Assembly (NCBI RefSeq): GCF_954871325.1
Contig: NC_088775.1
Location: 27,195,561-27,259,560 of the forward strand
DNA length: 64,000 bases
Source of the DNA: Gordionus sp. m RMFG-2023
Lineage: Eukaryota; Nematomorpha; Gordioida; Chordodea; Parachordodidae
Direction: 5' to 3'
The notes under the pieces: generated by a model
What the model was told of the DNA's origin: nothing
The model's input: only the letters and a program-made list of their open reading frames with translations
Database searches by the model: none
In this document: positions 11,901 through 23,970 of the stretch, one piece after another
How the letters are laid out: every line of letters begins with the position of its first letter
Position numbering within the stretch: position 1 is the first letter of the stretch
Made by a program: the position numbers and the translations under genes

Positions 11901-12099
11901 CAAAGAAGATTTAATTTTCATTTATGAACGATATTTTGACTAACTTTTTAAATAATTTATAATTTATTGTGATTTACATATATGTTTTAACCATATTATA
12001 ATCGCTCTTAACATTTTATATTTTCCAAAATTTAATTATTTATGTTCGTATCATATTTTCAGATATGATTGGTTCGAATAAATTTTCTATGATGTATAG

Positions 12100-14285
12100 T
12101 AGAGGTGGGCGCGGGCCGTGAAATTACGCGTGACCCATCGTGTCACGGTGGGTCACGGCGTGAGTGTGAATAAATTTTAAATTCCAAGGCGTGACGGGCC
12201 TTCCCAAAATTTTCCCCGGGAGTGATCGGGCGTGAACATAAATTTCCCGTGAATCACGTAAATTTTAATTTTTAAAATTGTTTTTTTATAAATATAAATT
12301 TGCAATTTTATAATTATATTATATATTTTCTTATTTAATTTAGTTCTTTTTTAAAAAAGAATAATTTATGACTAAAAATCTTCCGCATTTTATAAACAAC
12401 ATCCGGTATCATTTTGTTAATTCTATTTTCTTTTTATGTTTAGGTGTTTATCGAGAGACTTTATGCTAAATTTTGCTTAAACTTTTTACAGTAAAGTCAG
12501 TTATATTTTATTTGTAAAGATCTTCAATCTTTAAATACAATAGAAAGTGAAGGATTTTAAAGCTAGGCCAAGAGATAAATGTTGGTGTTACATATGGATA
12601 ACAAAATATAAAAGTTGTGAACAGGAAAACTCTCATGAAACTATAGGTCCAAAAATATACCATGAAATAAAATTTAAGATTAAAAGCATGATCAATAATA
12701 ATTACTTGTCGATAATCACAGATATTTGGATGGATGACTATAAAAATCTAAGTTTTTTAACCATTATAGGACATATTATCATTAAGAATTTATATTAAAA
12801 ACATTAGTTTTGGCCACAAAGGCAATTGATGAAAAAAACGTCAAAATTATAAGTGTAGTCAATTCAATTTTAGGAGAATATACAGAAGTAGAAAATTACT
12901 TAAATAAATGTATAGTTGTGAGTGATTACGGAGCAAATCTTATAAGTGCATTCAGTGATGACGAAACGCTAGCATGTATAGCTATATACTAAATAATATT
13001 ATGCATTATATTTTTGACAATTGTTTAACTGAAATAGCCTTAAATATAAATGGTGTAAAAAAATAGTACAATATTTCGAACAATCTACAGCTAATATCAA
13101 ACTACACACCCTTAAACAAGATGTAATAGCAAGAATAACGAGATGGAACTCTGTATATATCATGATACAGAGTTTCTTAAAATCATATTCTGAAATACAG
13201 GTGTACTTGTTTAGCAAGCAAAAATTAAATAGATTAGCCACAATTGATATCAGTATCATACGCGAGTTAGATAAATTTTTATCAATATTTAAAGAATGTT
13301 CGGATAATCTGAGAGCAGATTCTCGTCCCACAATAAATAAAGTTTTTATATGGAAACAAAAATTAATAAAATTTTGTTAACCTTCTAAACGTGATACAAT
13401 AATAATCAAAACCTTAAAATACAGAACAAGATTTCTTTTAAAAGATTATTATGCAGCCACACTACATAAGGTAGGCTTAAGATCCGAATTTCAAAAGACT
13501 TAAGTTTTTAATAAAAGAAGAAAATGATGTATATAAAACAATCATAAAAATGCTAAATGATATAAAATTAGATGATATGCATAAGTCGATGCCAACTATC
13601 ATTTATAACTTTCCTAACTTATCCAAAACTCATAAAAACCGTATATTCTAAATGGTCAATACCAACTATCACCTTCCTAATTCATCCTAAACTTATAAAA
13701 GACCGTATATTCTAAAAAAAAATTAGAGAATTTTTAGATGATTCTGATGAAGCATCAACATCACCGATGAAAATTGTGAGGATGAACTTAAAAGATTCAT
13801 ATAGGATAAATAACGACAATATTTTGAAGTTTTGGAAATTCATTTCCTTTTTTGATAAAATTATCGGGTAAAATTTTGTCAGCTGCAAGTTCGGCTTCTA
13901 GTGAAAAGTTATTTTCTGTAGCCAATCTCTTATTAGAGGAAAGGCGTACACAATTGAAATATAAAAAGATGGAAATTCTTATTTTTCTAAATAAATTTCG
14001 ATTTATAGATTATATTTATTTTTTGTTATTAATATGGATTATGAAATTAAAGAAATAAATAGAATGAATTCAAAAAAGTGTAAAATTATAGCAATAGTTT
14101 TGAAAAATTTAAAAACACCCTGAATTTTCGGGCGTGACGGGCGAGAATCAAAATATTGCTTGTCGTGAGCGGGCGGGTAGGGTCGAAAATTTTTTAATGG
14201 TAAGCGTGAATGGGCGTGAATTTTTTTTATAAACACCGGAAGCGGGCGGGTCGTGAATGAAAAATTAGGCCCGCACCCACCTCTA
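12100..14285 (+). mobile_element. hAT-C, BED-type hAT transposon
   Basis: The ends are TAGAGGTGGGCGCGGGCC and the complement of TAGAGGTGGGTGCGGGCC. Perfect 8-bp duplications ATGTATAG flank it at 12092-12099 and 14286-14293. The length is 2,186 bp. Subterminal GGGCGTGA-type motifs recur at both ends and could be transposase binding sites. It sits inside hAT-B, so it is younger than hAT-B. A decayed second copy starts at 43307. Confidence 0.88.
12547..14010 (+). pseudogene. hAT-C transposase remnant
   Basis: Pieces of an Ac/ZBED-like hAT transposase in order. DIWMDDYKNLSFLTIIGH (12547-12798) holds the first catalytic Asp region. VVSDYGANLISAF (12810-12992) corresponds to the V-T-D-N-G-S-N block. 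ARITRWNSVYIMIQSFL lies around 13130-13190. SAASSASSEKLFSVANLL with EERRTQLKYKKMEILIFLNK (13870-14010) is the dimerisation domain. The pieces lie in different frames with stops between them, so the gene is dead although its transposon ends are intact. Confidence 0.82.
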
Positions 14286-14399
14286 ATGTATAGTTCTGAT
14301 AAATTTTTTATTCTCCAAAAAAAATCATTTCAATATAAAAAAATTATCCGCCCCTCCCCAACACCGTAAAAAATTTCTGGCTACGCGCCTGGAATAAAT

Positions 14400-16767
14400 T
14401 GATTTTCTTAGTGGAATATAAATATTAGTCAGGTTACATTATATTATTATATTAAATATTTCTGATAAAAATGGAGTTCCTTTGCAATATAAATGCATAA
14501 ATGGACAAAATATTTGTAATCGAATTAAATTTCCCAAAGGGGACTTTAAAACTGAGTAAAAAAAGCCTTAACTTTTGATGTCAGGTATGACGCTCTCAAA
14601 TCAAGATAAGTAATTTTGTTCCTGTTTCTTTTTTTTTAAATAAAAAGAATAATAATGATGTTTGTTATAAACCTCGTTAAGATTATATCCAAATAATTAT
14701 TATATCTAAGCCTGAAAATTCGCCAATAAATCACGAAGCTTAATTGTAATAATTATTTAGCTATTACTTTCCAGAAAAGTAGTAAGCATGGTATCAGCAA
14801 GTAAAAGATATTATAAAATTTTAAACCACTTTTTTTGTCAAATGTTTATTTTATTTATATAACTTATGTAGAAAAAATTTCATATATTTATAGGACAGGA
14901 TAAAAGGAAAAATTTATTTTTATATGTAATATAATAATAAATATATATTAGACTATAAAAAATCATCTTTTCATTTTTTTTTACACCTGTACATAATAAA
15001 TAATAAATTATTCCTCCTCATTAAACAATCTATTTAATATATTCATTTTGGGGCAATAAGATAATTTGTCATAATGGATATAAACGCAGGTATATATAAT
15101 AATTCAAAATTTTACACATTAACATTATACAATTTATTATGTTATGGTCAAGAGACTATAAATCTAATAAATACCACGTTTATAATGCAACAAAAAGAAT
15201 TTGTTTGATAAGTTATATTACATATATTTAAGTGAAATTAATATCTCTTTTAGATCAAAGCTGGTCCAATTTTAAGGTACATTAACATATTATATATTTA
15301 GGGGAGGGGGGGGGAGGGGGTAATATTTTTTTGATCATTAAAGCATCTTATATTAGAGGTCTGCAATAGGCGGTTTGTTTTCGCCCAGACAAAGGGTGCG
15401 TGAGTTAAAAGTTAAGGTAAATGTGCAGCGTCTGTGTCATTTATTATTTGTTTTACTATAAAAAAAATTCCTCGCTTTAAATAAACACTAATAAAAATTG
15501 TATTAATAACAGATTTTTTTAAAAAGACGTTGTTCAATTAGAATTACCAAAAAAAATTAATATATAAAATATAAATGAAAAACTAAACTAACAAATCAAA
15601 TAATTTTTTAACATCATGAGGCAGGGCGGTAACAAATTTTTTAAACCAATGAGCGGACAGGTGAAATATATTCAAAATTCATGGACAAACAGCTCAAACC
15701 GGCCATTGGTTAAAAATATTATACGGTTGTAAAATTTAAAAATTTAGATATCATATTACATTCAACAGATTTTTCGTCTTAACATTTAAAAGCTACCCCA
15801 TTAAATTTTCTATCCGTTAAATCCTAAAACCCCTAGATACATAACAAACAATCTTTATTATCCTGTTCCTCATTCTAAGAGACAAAAATGATTCGATTCT
15901 TTTCAATGGAAGCGAAAAGAAAGAGTCATATGACCTTGTAGTGTAATAAAAATTTCGACCTACATGGGCCAAAAATTTAGACCCAGTCTGTCATTTTCAA
16001 TATATTTTTATGGCAATACGCATCATTCTGTGATTTTTTTTAACTAATTGATATAATTTATATATTTTTTTAGAAATCGGTCTCCCGATTGTTGTTTAAA
16101 AAAAATTAAAACCGGTCATAGTTTGAATTTTATTTTAGATCCGGCCCGGATCCGTATTTTATTTAAACCCGGCCCGAATTATGTATATTTCAATGCGGCC
16201 AGTGCCGGATCGGGTTCAAGGTCAGCAGGTCTTTGAAAAATTTAAATATATATTAAATAAGTAGTCTTATAATATAATTCAAGAGGCAATTATACAGAAT
16301 TTTGTTTGCATTTTGCATAAAATAATAATAAATGAATAAAAAAAATAACGATAATATTTTTAACTTTCCCCATGTTAATTTTTAATTTAACAACAAAAAG
16401 TTATATTATTTTTTTAACATTATAGTAAAATTTCTAACAAATAGTTGTGACATTGATTATGTTGTAAAATATTCATACTTAAATTAATTTAACTATGACA
16501 CAACCATCAAATGTCAAATGCTTATCTTATGTTCATGATATTTCAGCGAATAGGCGCCTTTAAATGTGTTTTTATACCTTTAATAAAAATAAAAAATTTA
16601 ATTTAGATCTTAAATATGGTAATAGGATTATAGATTGGACTGTTATTACACTCTAAATCTATTGAAAACCAATAATAATTCACAAATTTTAGGTAACAAA
16701 TATTCCCATCAAAGGGTATTCATGTGGAGGGGGGCGGGAGCTTTTTAGTCAACATACAAGGTTAGTA
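14400..16767. other. AT-rich intergenic DNA with a dispersed repeat
   Basis: No gene recognised. A GC-richer block at about 15354-15720 starts with TAGAGGTCTGCA and includes ACCAATGAGCGG. A related block lies on the opposite strand near 25430-25570. Another CCGG-rich patch at about 16070-16240 ends in a CAGGTCTTTG terminus-like sequence. Low-complexity G-rich runs lie at 15301-15321. Confidence 0.5.
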
Positions 16768-17644
16768 GGGGAGACCGGGGAGCATGCGAGCCCTAAAAGG
16801 CATACTTCAATGAAAATAAAATTACTTGATAATATCTCAATTTATTTTGTTTATTTATTTTTAAAAAATAATTTCTAAAAAAATATACATTTATAATAGT
16901 ATTAATTTTTCCGAAAAAAATTTAGGAAAGAATGAGTTACAACCGGAAAAGGATGAGCTTTGTCAAAGTTTCTTTTGACCTAAATATTGCCTATTTTTAA
17001 ATATAAAATGATATATATATTATTGCAACTACTTTATTGATAAAGGCATGATGGAAAATAATTATAAAAAAATTAGTGAAATTTGTTGACCATGTAACAA
17101 ATAAAGAATGGATTGAAATTGCAACAGAATCCATGAGCCCAAAAAGAGGATTTATTGGAAATAACCCATATATTTTAGATGCATTTATTAGACAATTTTC
17201 TTATATAATTTCTTGCTCTTTCTTAAAATTTGTCTTAATGAAGACAATTTAAAATTCTTGTTTCAGTAATTTTGCTTTATATTTTTTTTACTGTTGCATA
17301 ACCCAAGTTTGTTTTATCCATAACGGCTAGCATGGACGGATTTTCATTAAATATATTAGTGATTTCATTACTTCTTAGTTGTCTCTTTTTTCTAATATAA
17401 TTATAATTTCTTGCCATATTCAAATTTCAATAAGCAAAAAAAATAAATTTTAAAAATAACACTCAAGAAGCTAATATGAACCTATGAAAAGTTGCCTCAG
17501 ATCATCAATAGCTTTAAAATTTAATTTTATGGTAGTTTAAACATATTTTTTGTTCATTTTAATATAGTTACTTTTGTGGATGTAAATCATATATTGTGTT
17601 ATAAAATTGTAATCAGATATTTAAAAAAATTATAGCCACATATG

Positions 17645-18417
17645 TAGTGAAGGTCAACGGTCCGGTCCTATCGGTCTTAGACCGAGACCGGACCAATTGT
17701 CGGACCAATCTTTTTTAAGGACCGTGGTCCGAACCGGTCTTTTATTATTATTTAAGTTTGCTTTACTATTGAATTAATATAATTTTTTTGTATATTTTAT
17801 TTTATGATATTTTTCTAGATGAGTTATTTTAGATTTTGTTAATTTTTATTTTACAATATGAAAACCATAAGTTTATAATAAAAAACATAGAGTATGTGTT
17901 TACTGCACTGCAGTACCAAATTTAATGTATCGTCAGCAATAAGTAACAAAATAATTGTTTATAATTTTTTAAGCAATAATGAAATCAAAATAAGCAGTAT
18001 TATTATTAAAATATTTTGGTTATTATTTATATAGTTCTATTTTTTCTTAAGAAACTGTCTGAATAATTCATTGTCAAAATAACTTAACCTTATTCTTAAT
18101 AAAATAATTAGGTACCTTAAGCAGACATCTGATAAAACATAAAATATATACTTCTAATGATGAAAATGAAAATATCTCAAAAACACAATCTACTCTTAAT
18201 TTTAATATGCCCTCTACAAGCACAAAATCACTTACTTCAATATTGTTTATATAATACTCTTATATTTAAAAAAATGATAAAATTATATTAGGTTAAAAAA
18301 AAAGTTTTTTATTTAGGATCACGGTCTGGATCGATCTTTTTCTTAAGGACCGTAGTCCGGTCCGGTCCGATGATATCGGTCCAGTCCGGACCAACGACCG
18401 GACAGTGACCTTCACTA
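17645..18417. mobile_element. Non-autonomous hAT with BED-finger remnant
   Basis: Both ends start TAGTGAAGGTCA, continuing into GGTCCGG-rich subterminal repeats. It is flanked by the perfect 8-bp duplication CACATATG (17637-17644 and 18418-18425). The length is 773 bp. The interior retains a short frame from a BED zinc finger, so it is probably an internal-deletion derivative of a BED-hAT. Confidence 0.87.
18111..18254 (+). pseudogene. BED zinc-finger remnant
   Basis: A 47-codon open stretch starting GTLSRHLIKHK, which matches the L-x-x-H-L-x-x-x-H end of a BED finger as found at the N-terminus of hAT transposases. It is followed by a Ser/Thr/Asn-rich linker (STLNFNMPSTSTKSL). The Cys pair of the finger is not seen upstream, and no catalytic domain is present. 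Confidence 0.65.
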
Positions 18418-18541
18418 CACATATGCACAATGTAGTTATTCATATTTGGCTAAAAAAATTAACAATTAGAGCTGAGTACTCTAGAAGAAAACCCCAGGGC
18501 TTGCAAGAAGATCGGGCTCATAAGATTCCTGGGCTCCCCTA

Positions 18542-21272
18542 TATAATTTATAATTCATTATTTTAATCATCTTGGGGGGGGATTGTTTTATGTGGAGGGG
18601 TTCTCGACAGTGATAACCGTCGGAGGAAGCTTACAGAATGTGGGTAGTCTGGGGGGGGGGGGTGATATTCTATGAAAACTATGGCCTACAATATACCCAC
18701 CACTAACCCAACCTCGTGGTCGTGAATATAATTTTTTTTAGTTATAGATATAAAAATTGATCCACAAATACACTTCCCCACCCCCCCCCCCTCCTTTCCT
18801 TCCTCAACCTGCAGCTTTCTGGCTAGAGCTTACAAAAACACATCACTTATCAGTTTAATTTTAATTATCTTTTTAAATTAAATATAATTAATATTACAAT
18901 TTTCCAAATTAATATTTCTCAAAGTTAATTAATCATTTTAAAAAAAATAGACATGTTTCCGAAAATAATACAGAATAATAGGTGTCCTTTGTATTACTCT
19001 CCGACCCAAGGTTATCCATAGTGTATTAAGTTTGTCACGTTTCATTAATATAATAATTTTGAAAGAAGGAAAAAATATATTTAAATTAAAAATAATAAAA
19101 TAAGGATGTATAAATTTTAATGAATTGAATAAATTCTCTACATAATATAAATTTTTCTTAAATTATGAAAAGTATAAAAAAGAATCAACTAGCAAAAAAA
19201 TATTGCTTGGTAAATAATATATAAAATAAATTTAAACTACCTTATTTTTTTTTGTCATTTCGTGTGTTTCAATAAATCGAAAGTATTTAAAAATAAGATA
19301 CAATTTATATTGTATATCAAATAAAAATAAAATTTTTTAATTAAATCCTATTAAGATTTAAGAAAATGAAATTTTATATACATAAATTGTTTATAAGGTT
19401 TTAATTTTAATTGTAATGTATATATTAAGAACAAAAGTTAACCCGAACAAAAAAACTTAATTTTTATTTTCAGAAAATAAAAAAACGCATAGTAATTCAC
19501 TTGTTCATGTGAATATTAGCTAAAAATTATAACCTTTTTTTTTATTAACTACTATAAACTATCATTTTTATATTATTTTTATGATTTTCGGTGTTCGATG
19601 ATAACGGCGAGATTTATTTGCTTAGTAAGTTTGAAAATTTGGATTAAGATAACATGACCTTTTATATAGTTTTACTAAACAAAAATGAGAAATATTTATT
19701 TAAACTATCAGTTTAGTTAAACCGGTAAAAACGCTTTTACCAACCTGAATTGTTAAAAAATTTGTTCTCCTAGCCCAGGATAACCGTTATTATTAACCGA
19801 ACCTAAACCATTAAAAAGTTATCACCCGAATCTGAACTTACATCTAAAAATCCCTTTGAACCGGATGCATTGTAAAAAAATTATATTAATTTTATCAATT
19901 GATTTATTTAAGGTGTAAAAAAAATATTAAACTATCAGTTTCGTATAGTAGCAATAAAAGGGTAGAATACTTAAATCGAGTAATGTTGTTAAACCGCCCG
20001 ATTAAGATATGTAAGCCTCGAGATTTGGTAAATGGAGGTCCAAACCTTTCTGCCATTTATGAGCGAAACCCCAGGCTTATTTAAATATTATATAAGCTAA
20101 AATATTGATCGCGCCGTTTTTAAAAATCTAGCAAATCGGACCGTTAAATAATCGGGCATTGCATATTCATTGTCTGCAAAACTCGGCTCATGGATTGTGT
20201 AGAAAAATTGTGATTATCCATTTTAGATTATATTTATTATAAAATATACACTATAAATTTTTTAGAACAAAATTTTGTTTTTAGGGTCAGGTTGGATATA
20301 TGGAATTAATTTTATATTAAATTACTTTATTCTCATGGGTAGGGTTAAGTAAAATTTGTCTTTTACAGGATTCTATTTCATATCAATTATAATTGAATTA
20401 TGAAGAGCTTTTGCTAAAAAATGGTTCAGACATTCTTTATATATATAAATGATTTAGAAAAATGTATTGGGATGTATACTTAATAAATCAATTATAAATA
20501 CCTTAAAACCTATTTCATAAATTAATTTTAATTTTTTTAATATTATATATTAAGCAGAGATCACAAACAAACTATTAAAAGTAATTATAAATATTTCTTG
20601 AAAAATCTATTTTATTTTTAATAATAAAATGAAAAGATATAATACTCTTCAAATTGAACTTTATAAAGGGCTAAACATGAAGAAATATATACCTAATAAT
20701 ATAAAATAAAAATTGAAAAAAGGTTAAATGTTTTATTACAAATCAAATTTTCTTTCAAATATCTCTAAATAATTTAAAATAAAGATATATATCTATTTTA
20801 CATTCTTTTTTTTATGTAAGAACACTTACTCAAACCTAAATACCAAGTGGCCATTATAATTAGTTTTGCTAAATTGGCTAAAAATTGACGTCGAAGAAAT
20901 TCTAATTGATTTCCTTCTGCAATTCTCAAGGCTGAACCATTCCTTAGGTTACCGTTAAAAAATCAGTTTAACCAATGGAAAGATTTTTTAAACATTTATT
21001 TATAAGACTAAGTCTTCCTAAAATCATTGTGCAAGAATCTATTTTTATCGATTAAAAAAGTATATCCATGTATTTTTTTTATTATAGTCTATATTTATAC
21101 ATTAACTAACGTTCGAGAAATTACGTCATTTGAATATTAAATAATATATTGTTAGGACGAGTAGCCACTTTACAGTATTAATATTAATGATCAATTTATT
21201 TAAATTCGATCAAAAAGAATTAAATTATTTTTATATGCACTAATTAAATTATCAACAATTGAAAAAAAATAA
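18542..21272. other. AT-rich intergenic DNA
   Basis: No gene recognised. G- or C-runs occur at 18569-18580, 18649-18662 and 18778-18791. One diverged palindromic MITE copy at 19981-20154 is listed separately. The 19899-20084 frame overlaps that MITE and is not a gene. Confidence 0.55.
19981..20154. repeat. Palindromic MITE, diverged copy
   Basis: It shares TGTTGTTAAAC at the left end, the AAGCCTCGAGATTTGG core and GCCGTTTTTAAAAAT near the right end with the better preserved copy at 40590-40812. The ends are worn and no exact target duplication is seen. Confidence 0.6.
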
Positions 21273-22256
21273 CGCCATCACATTGGCGTACGCAGCGGGG
21301 GGGGGGGGCTGGGTCAGGGGGACAAATCCCCCCCCAAGTCAAAAAATGCAGATGCCGGATCATATTTTTCAAAAATATTATTGTTAATATTAATTTATAT
21401 TTGTTAATATTTATTCCTATCTCATATATATATATAATTAAATTTATTTATCACATTCATCTACTAAGTTATTTTATCAATTAATTTCGATTTCAAGTTT
21501 TCCTTGGCGTAATTTACCTATTATTTTCAAATTTTAGTGGCGTAATATTTATCTAAATTTCTAGTCAAATAATAATTATCTCTGAAACTCCTTGTCCAAC
21601 AGGGAGAAATAAATTGCAAGCTTGCCTAACGAAATCGAGTCTCCGCCATCAGCAGTAACAGCTATTATGGAGTTAGAAGAGCCGATTATTAATTCTATTA
21701 CTGAAATATCACAAGGGCTTGAAAGAGATATTTCCTCAGAAGCAAGAAAATTATTGGATTCAATACTTATTCCAAAGTTTTTTTCTCATTAGAATGTATT
21801 ATTTAATTATACAACTATTTTATGTAATACTTTTCAAAAACATAACATTGACTTGATTAAGAAGATGAGAATAGCGGAGAGAATTTTATTAGAACTCAAG
21901 GAAATTAGAGCTAATGTTAATGAAGAATTTCATATTTTATATGTTATTGTTGAATCAAAAGTAGAGCTATACGTGTTTAATATTTGCCCTCCTCGACTTG
22001 CAGCAAGCAAGCTCATCGTCAAAACATTAATATAGGATCAGTAGAAGAGTATTATAAAACAAATGTCCCCCTTTACCAACCTTTTTCATATGGTGATAGA
22101 AAAAAATATAAATATTTGTTAGATTTTTATCATGAAGATGTTAAAATATCTTATGATGCCTTATTAGCTGAATAACTAGGATTAAAAGATTAACTATGGT
22201 TGAAACAGTCCCAAAAAATGCTATGGATGCTTTGCATTATTTCAAACACATTTTAG

Positions 22257-23391
22257 CAGTAGCGTACGCAGGAATTTGGTGTGGGGGGGGGGGGGGATAA
22301 TTAAAATTTTTTAAAATAAAATTATTGTTATTTAAAAATATCAAGCATAAATTTATTAGGACTAATTCTAATATACAAATTTAAATTAATATGAATTATA
22401 AAAAATTAAATATATAAACCGATATATAAAAATAAATTTGATTTAAAAAATATTAAACGAATATAACCGGCGGCATATAAATACTTTAAATAAATCTGAA
22501 TTATAAAATATTAAGTGGATATAACAAGGATATGATGACTATAAAATAAATAATCCATAATAGAAATTTAAATTTTTTTGAGCTTTTAAAATTTATATAT
22601 AAAGTATAAAAAATCTAAATGTTGGAAATATGAATAATTATATTTTTTATGTAAAAGAAAAATATATAAGACATCAAAAAATGATAGCACAAAAAATATT
22701 ATAGAAACATTATATTTTTATAATAAATCCAATCTTCGTTGGGAGGGGGAGCTAATTTTTCAATTATCTCATCCGTGTTTGGCGTCAAATGCCTATGAAT
22801 ATTCAAAAGGGCCAGACCATTCAACCTACTTTCAGAAGTTGTACTTCTTAGGTACGTTTTTAATCTTCTTAAAGAAGAGAATGTTCTCTCATTAGTTGCA
22901 GTACTAATGGGAAGAGTTGCTAATATATATAATAATTTCAATATATTGGGAAAATAATCTAAAAGATGTTTGAAATGATGCAAAGCATCATAGCATTTTT
23001 TGGGACTATATCAACCATAGTTAATCTTTTATACCATAGTTGGCATTCAGCTAATAAAGCATCATGAGATATATTAATGTCTTCATGATAAAAATCTTCC
23101 AAATATTTTATTTTTTTCTATCACCATCTGAAAAAGGTTCAGAGGGCTTTTGCGGAAGTAATATCTGCAGATTGATAAGTGTTTCTTGATAAATTAAAAA
23201 CCTTTCATTTACTTGGGTTATAAATGTATCCAAAAGAGGTATAAAGACATTTATTTTATAATATTCTTCTATTGACCCTATATTAATATTTGGACGATAA
23301 GTTTGCCTTACTGTAAGTCGAGGGAGACAAATATTAAACTCGTATAGCTCTGCTTTTGATTCAACATTAACATATAAAATATGAAATTTGG
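22257..23391 (-). mobile_element. Reversed hAT-A piece within copy 1
   Basis: It begins CAGTAGCGTACGCAGGAAT with a G run. Read on the minus strand it gives the hAT-A C-terminal half. It ends without a 5' terminus. The surrounding plus-strand copy lacks the segment expected at the junction, so this looks like insertion with deletion or template switching rather than a clean hop. Confidence 0.6.
22699..22983 (-). pseudogene. hAT-A transposase dimerisation domain
   Basis: A 94-codon frame with LPISTATNERTFSSLRRLK and then SRLNGLALLNIHR, the hAT C-terminal dimerisation domain of the DUF4371/ZMYM-like group. This copy reads straight through LRRLKTYLRST, whereas three other copies have a CCGG-rich insertion between LRR and LK. 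It is only a C-terminal piece, and no complete transposase accompanies it. Confidence 0.8.
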
Positions 23392-23970
23392 CCGCCCTGG
23401 TGTTTTTTTTAAAAAAAAATTACCGGCTTGGCCCGGGTGTATTTAGAAAAATTAAAATACGATCCGGCTTGGGGGCCGGGCCTGCAAGTCTGTGAAAAAC
23501 ATACCTATGAAATACAACATCTGAAAGTAGATTGAATGATTTGGATCTTTTGAATATTCATAGGTATTTAACGCCAAGCAAGGATAAATAATTGAAAAAT
23601 TAGCTCAAAACATACAAAATACAATTATTCCTAAGAAACTTTTTGTGTATTAATTTATATTTCCATTTAAATTTTTTATACTTATTTTAAAAGCTTAAAA
23701 AATTCAAATTTCAATTTTGAGTCATTTAAGTGATTCATATCGTGGGTTATATTCACTTTATATTTTATAATTCACATTTATTTTATAGTTTTTCAATGCC
23801 GGTTTATATATATATAATTTTTTTAATTCACATTAGCTTAAAATTGTGTATTAGAAAAGTTATTAGTCCTAATAAATTTATACTTAGTATTTTTAATTAA
23901 CAATAATATTTCTTAAAAAAATCCCCCCCCCACCCCAAACCAAATTCCTGCGTACGCGCCTGCGCTATCA

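Larger units (their letters stand above)
9309..14391 (+). mobile_element. hAT-B, old hAT with nested insertions
   Basis: The left terminus CAAGCGCGTAGCC and right terminus GGCTACGCGCCTG are imperfect inverted repeats of the CAGGCGCGTAGCC type. They are flanked by GAATGAAT (9301-9308) and GAATAAAT (14392-14399), an 8-bp duplication with one mismatch. Transposase remnants on the plus strand appear at about 9672-9930 and 11200-11900, interrupted by a reversed relative (about 9940-11180) and by a complete BED-type hAT (12100-14285). GC-rich runs lie just inside both ends. Confidence 0.75.
16768..18539. mobile_element. TA-flanked DNA element with a hAT inside
   Basis: Imperfect inverted ends: GGGGAGACCGGGGAGCATG on the left, and on the right the complement of GGGGAGCCCAGGAATCTTATG, both leading into GAGCCC. 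They are flanked by TA on each side, compatible with a Tc1/mariner-type or other TA-targeting element. Without the nested hAT (17645-18417 plus its duplication) it is about 1 kb. An open stretch of roughly 60 codons (about 17070-17248) is in the body, but I do not recognise it. Similar terminus-like sequence occurs near 25645. Confidence 0.5.
21281..23962 (+). mobile_element. hAT-A copy 1, rearranged
   Basis: The left end CATTGGCGTACGCAG is followed by G and C runs. The right end is GCGTACGCGCCTG preceded by a C run. It is flanked by CGCCATCA (21273-21280) and CGCTATCA (23963-23970), an 8-bp duplication with one mismatch. Transposase fragments on the plus strand cover about 21580-22175. A minus-strand hAT-A piece (about 22257-23391) replaces part of the body. 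Downstream of it come the remainder of a CCGG-rich insertion (about 23392-23494) and the 3' end. The N-terminal zinc-finger region found in the copy at 62075-63909 is missing. Confidence 0.8.
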
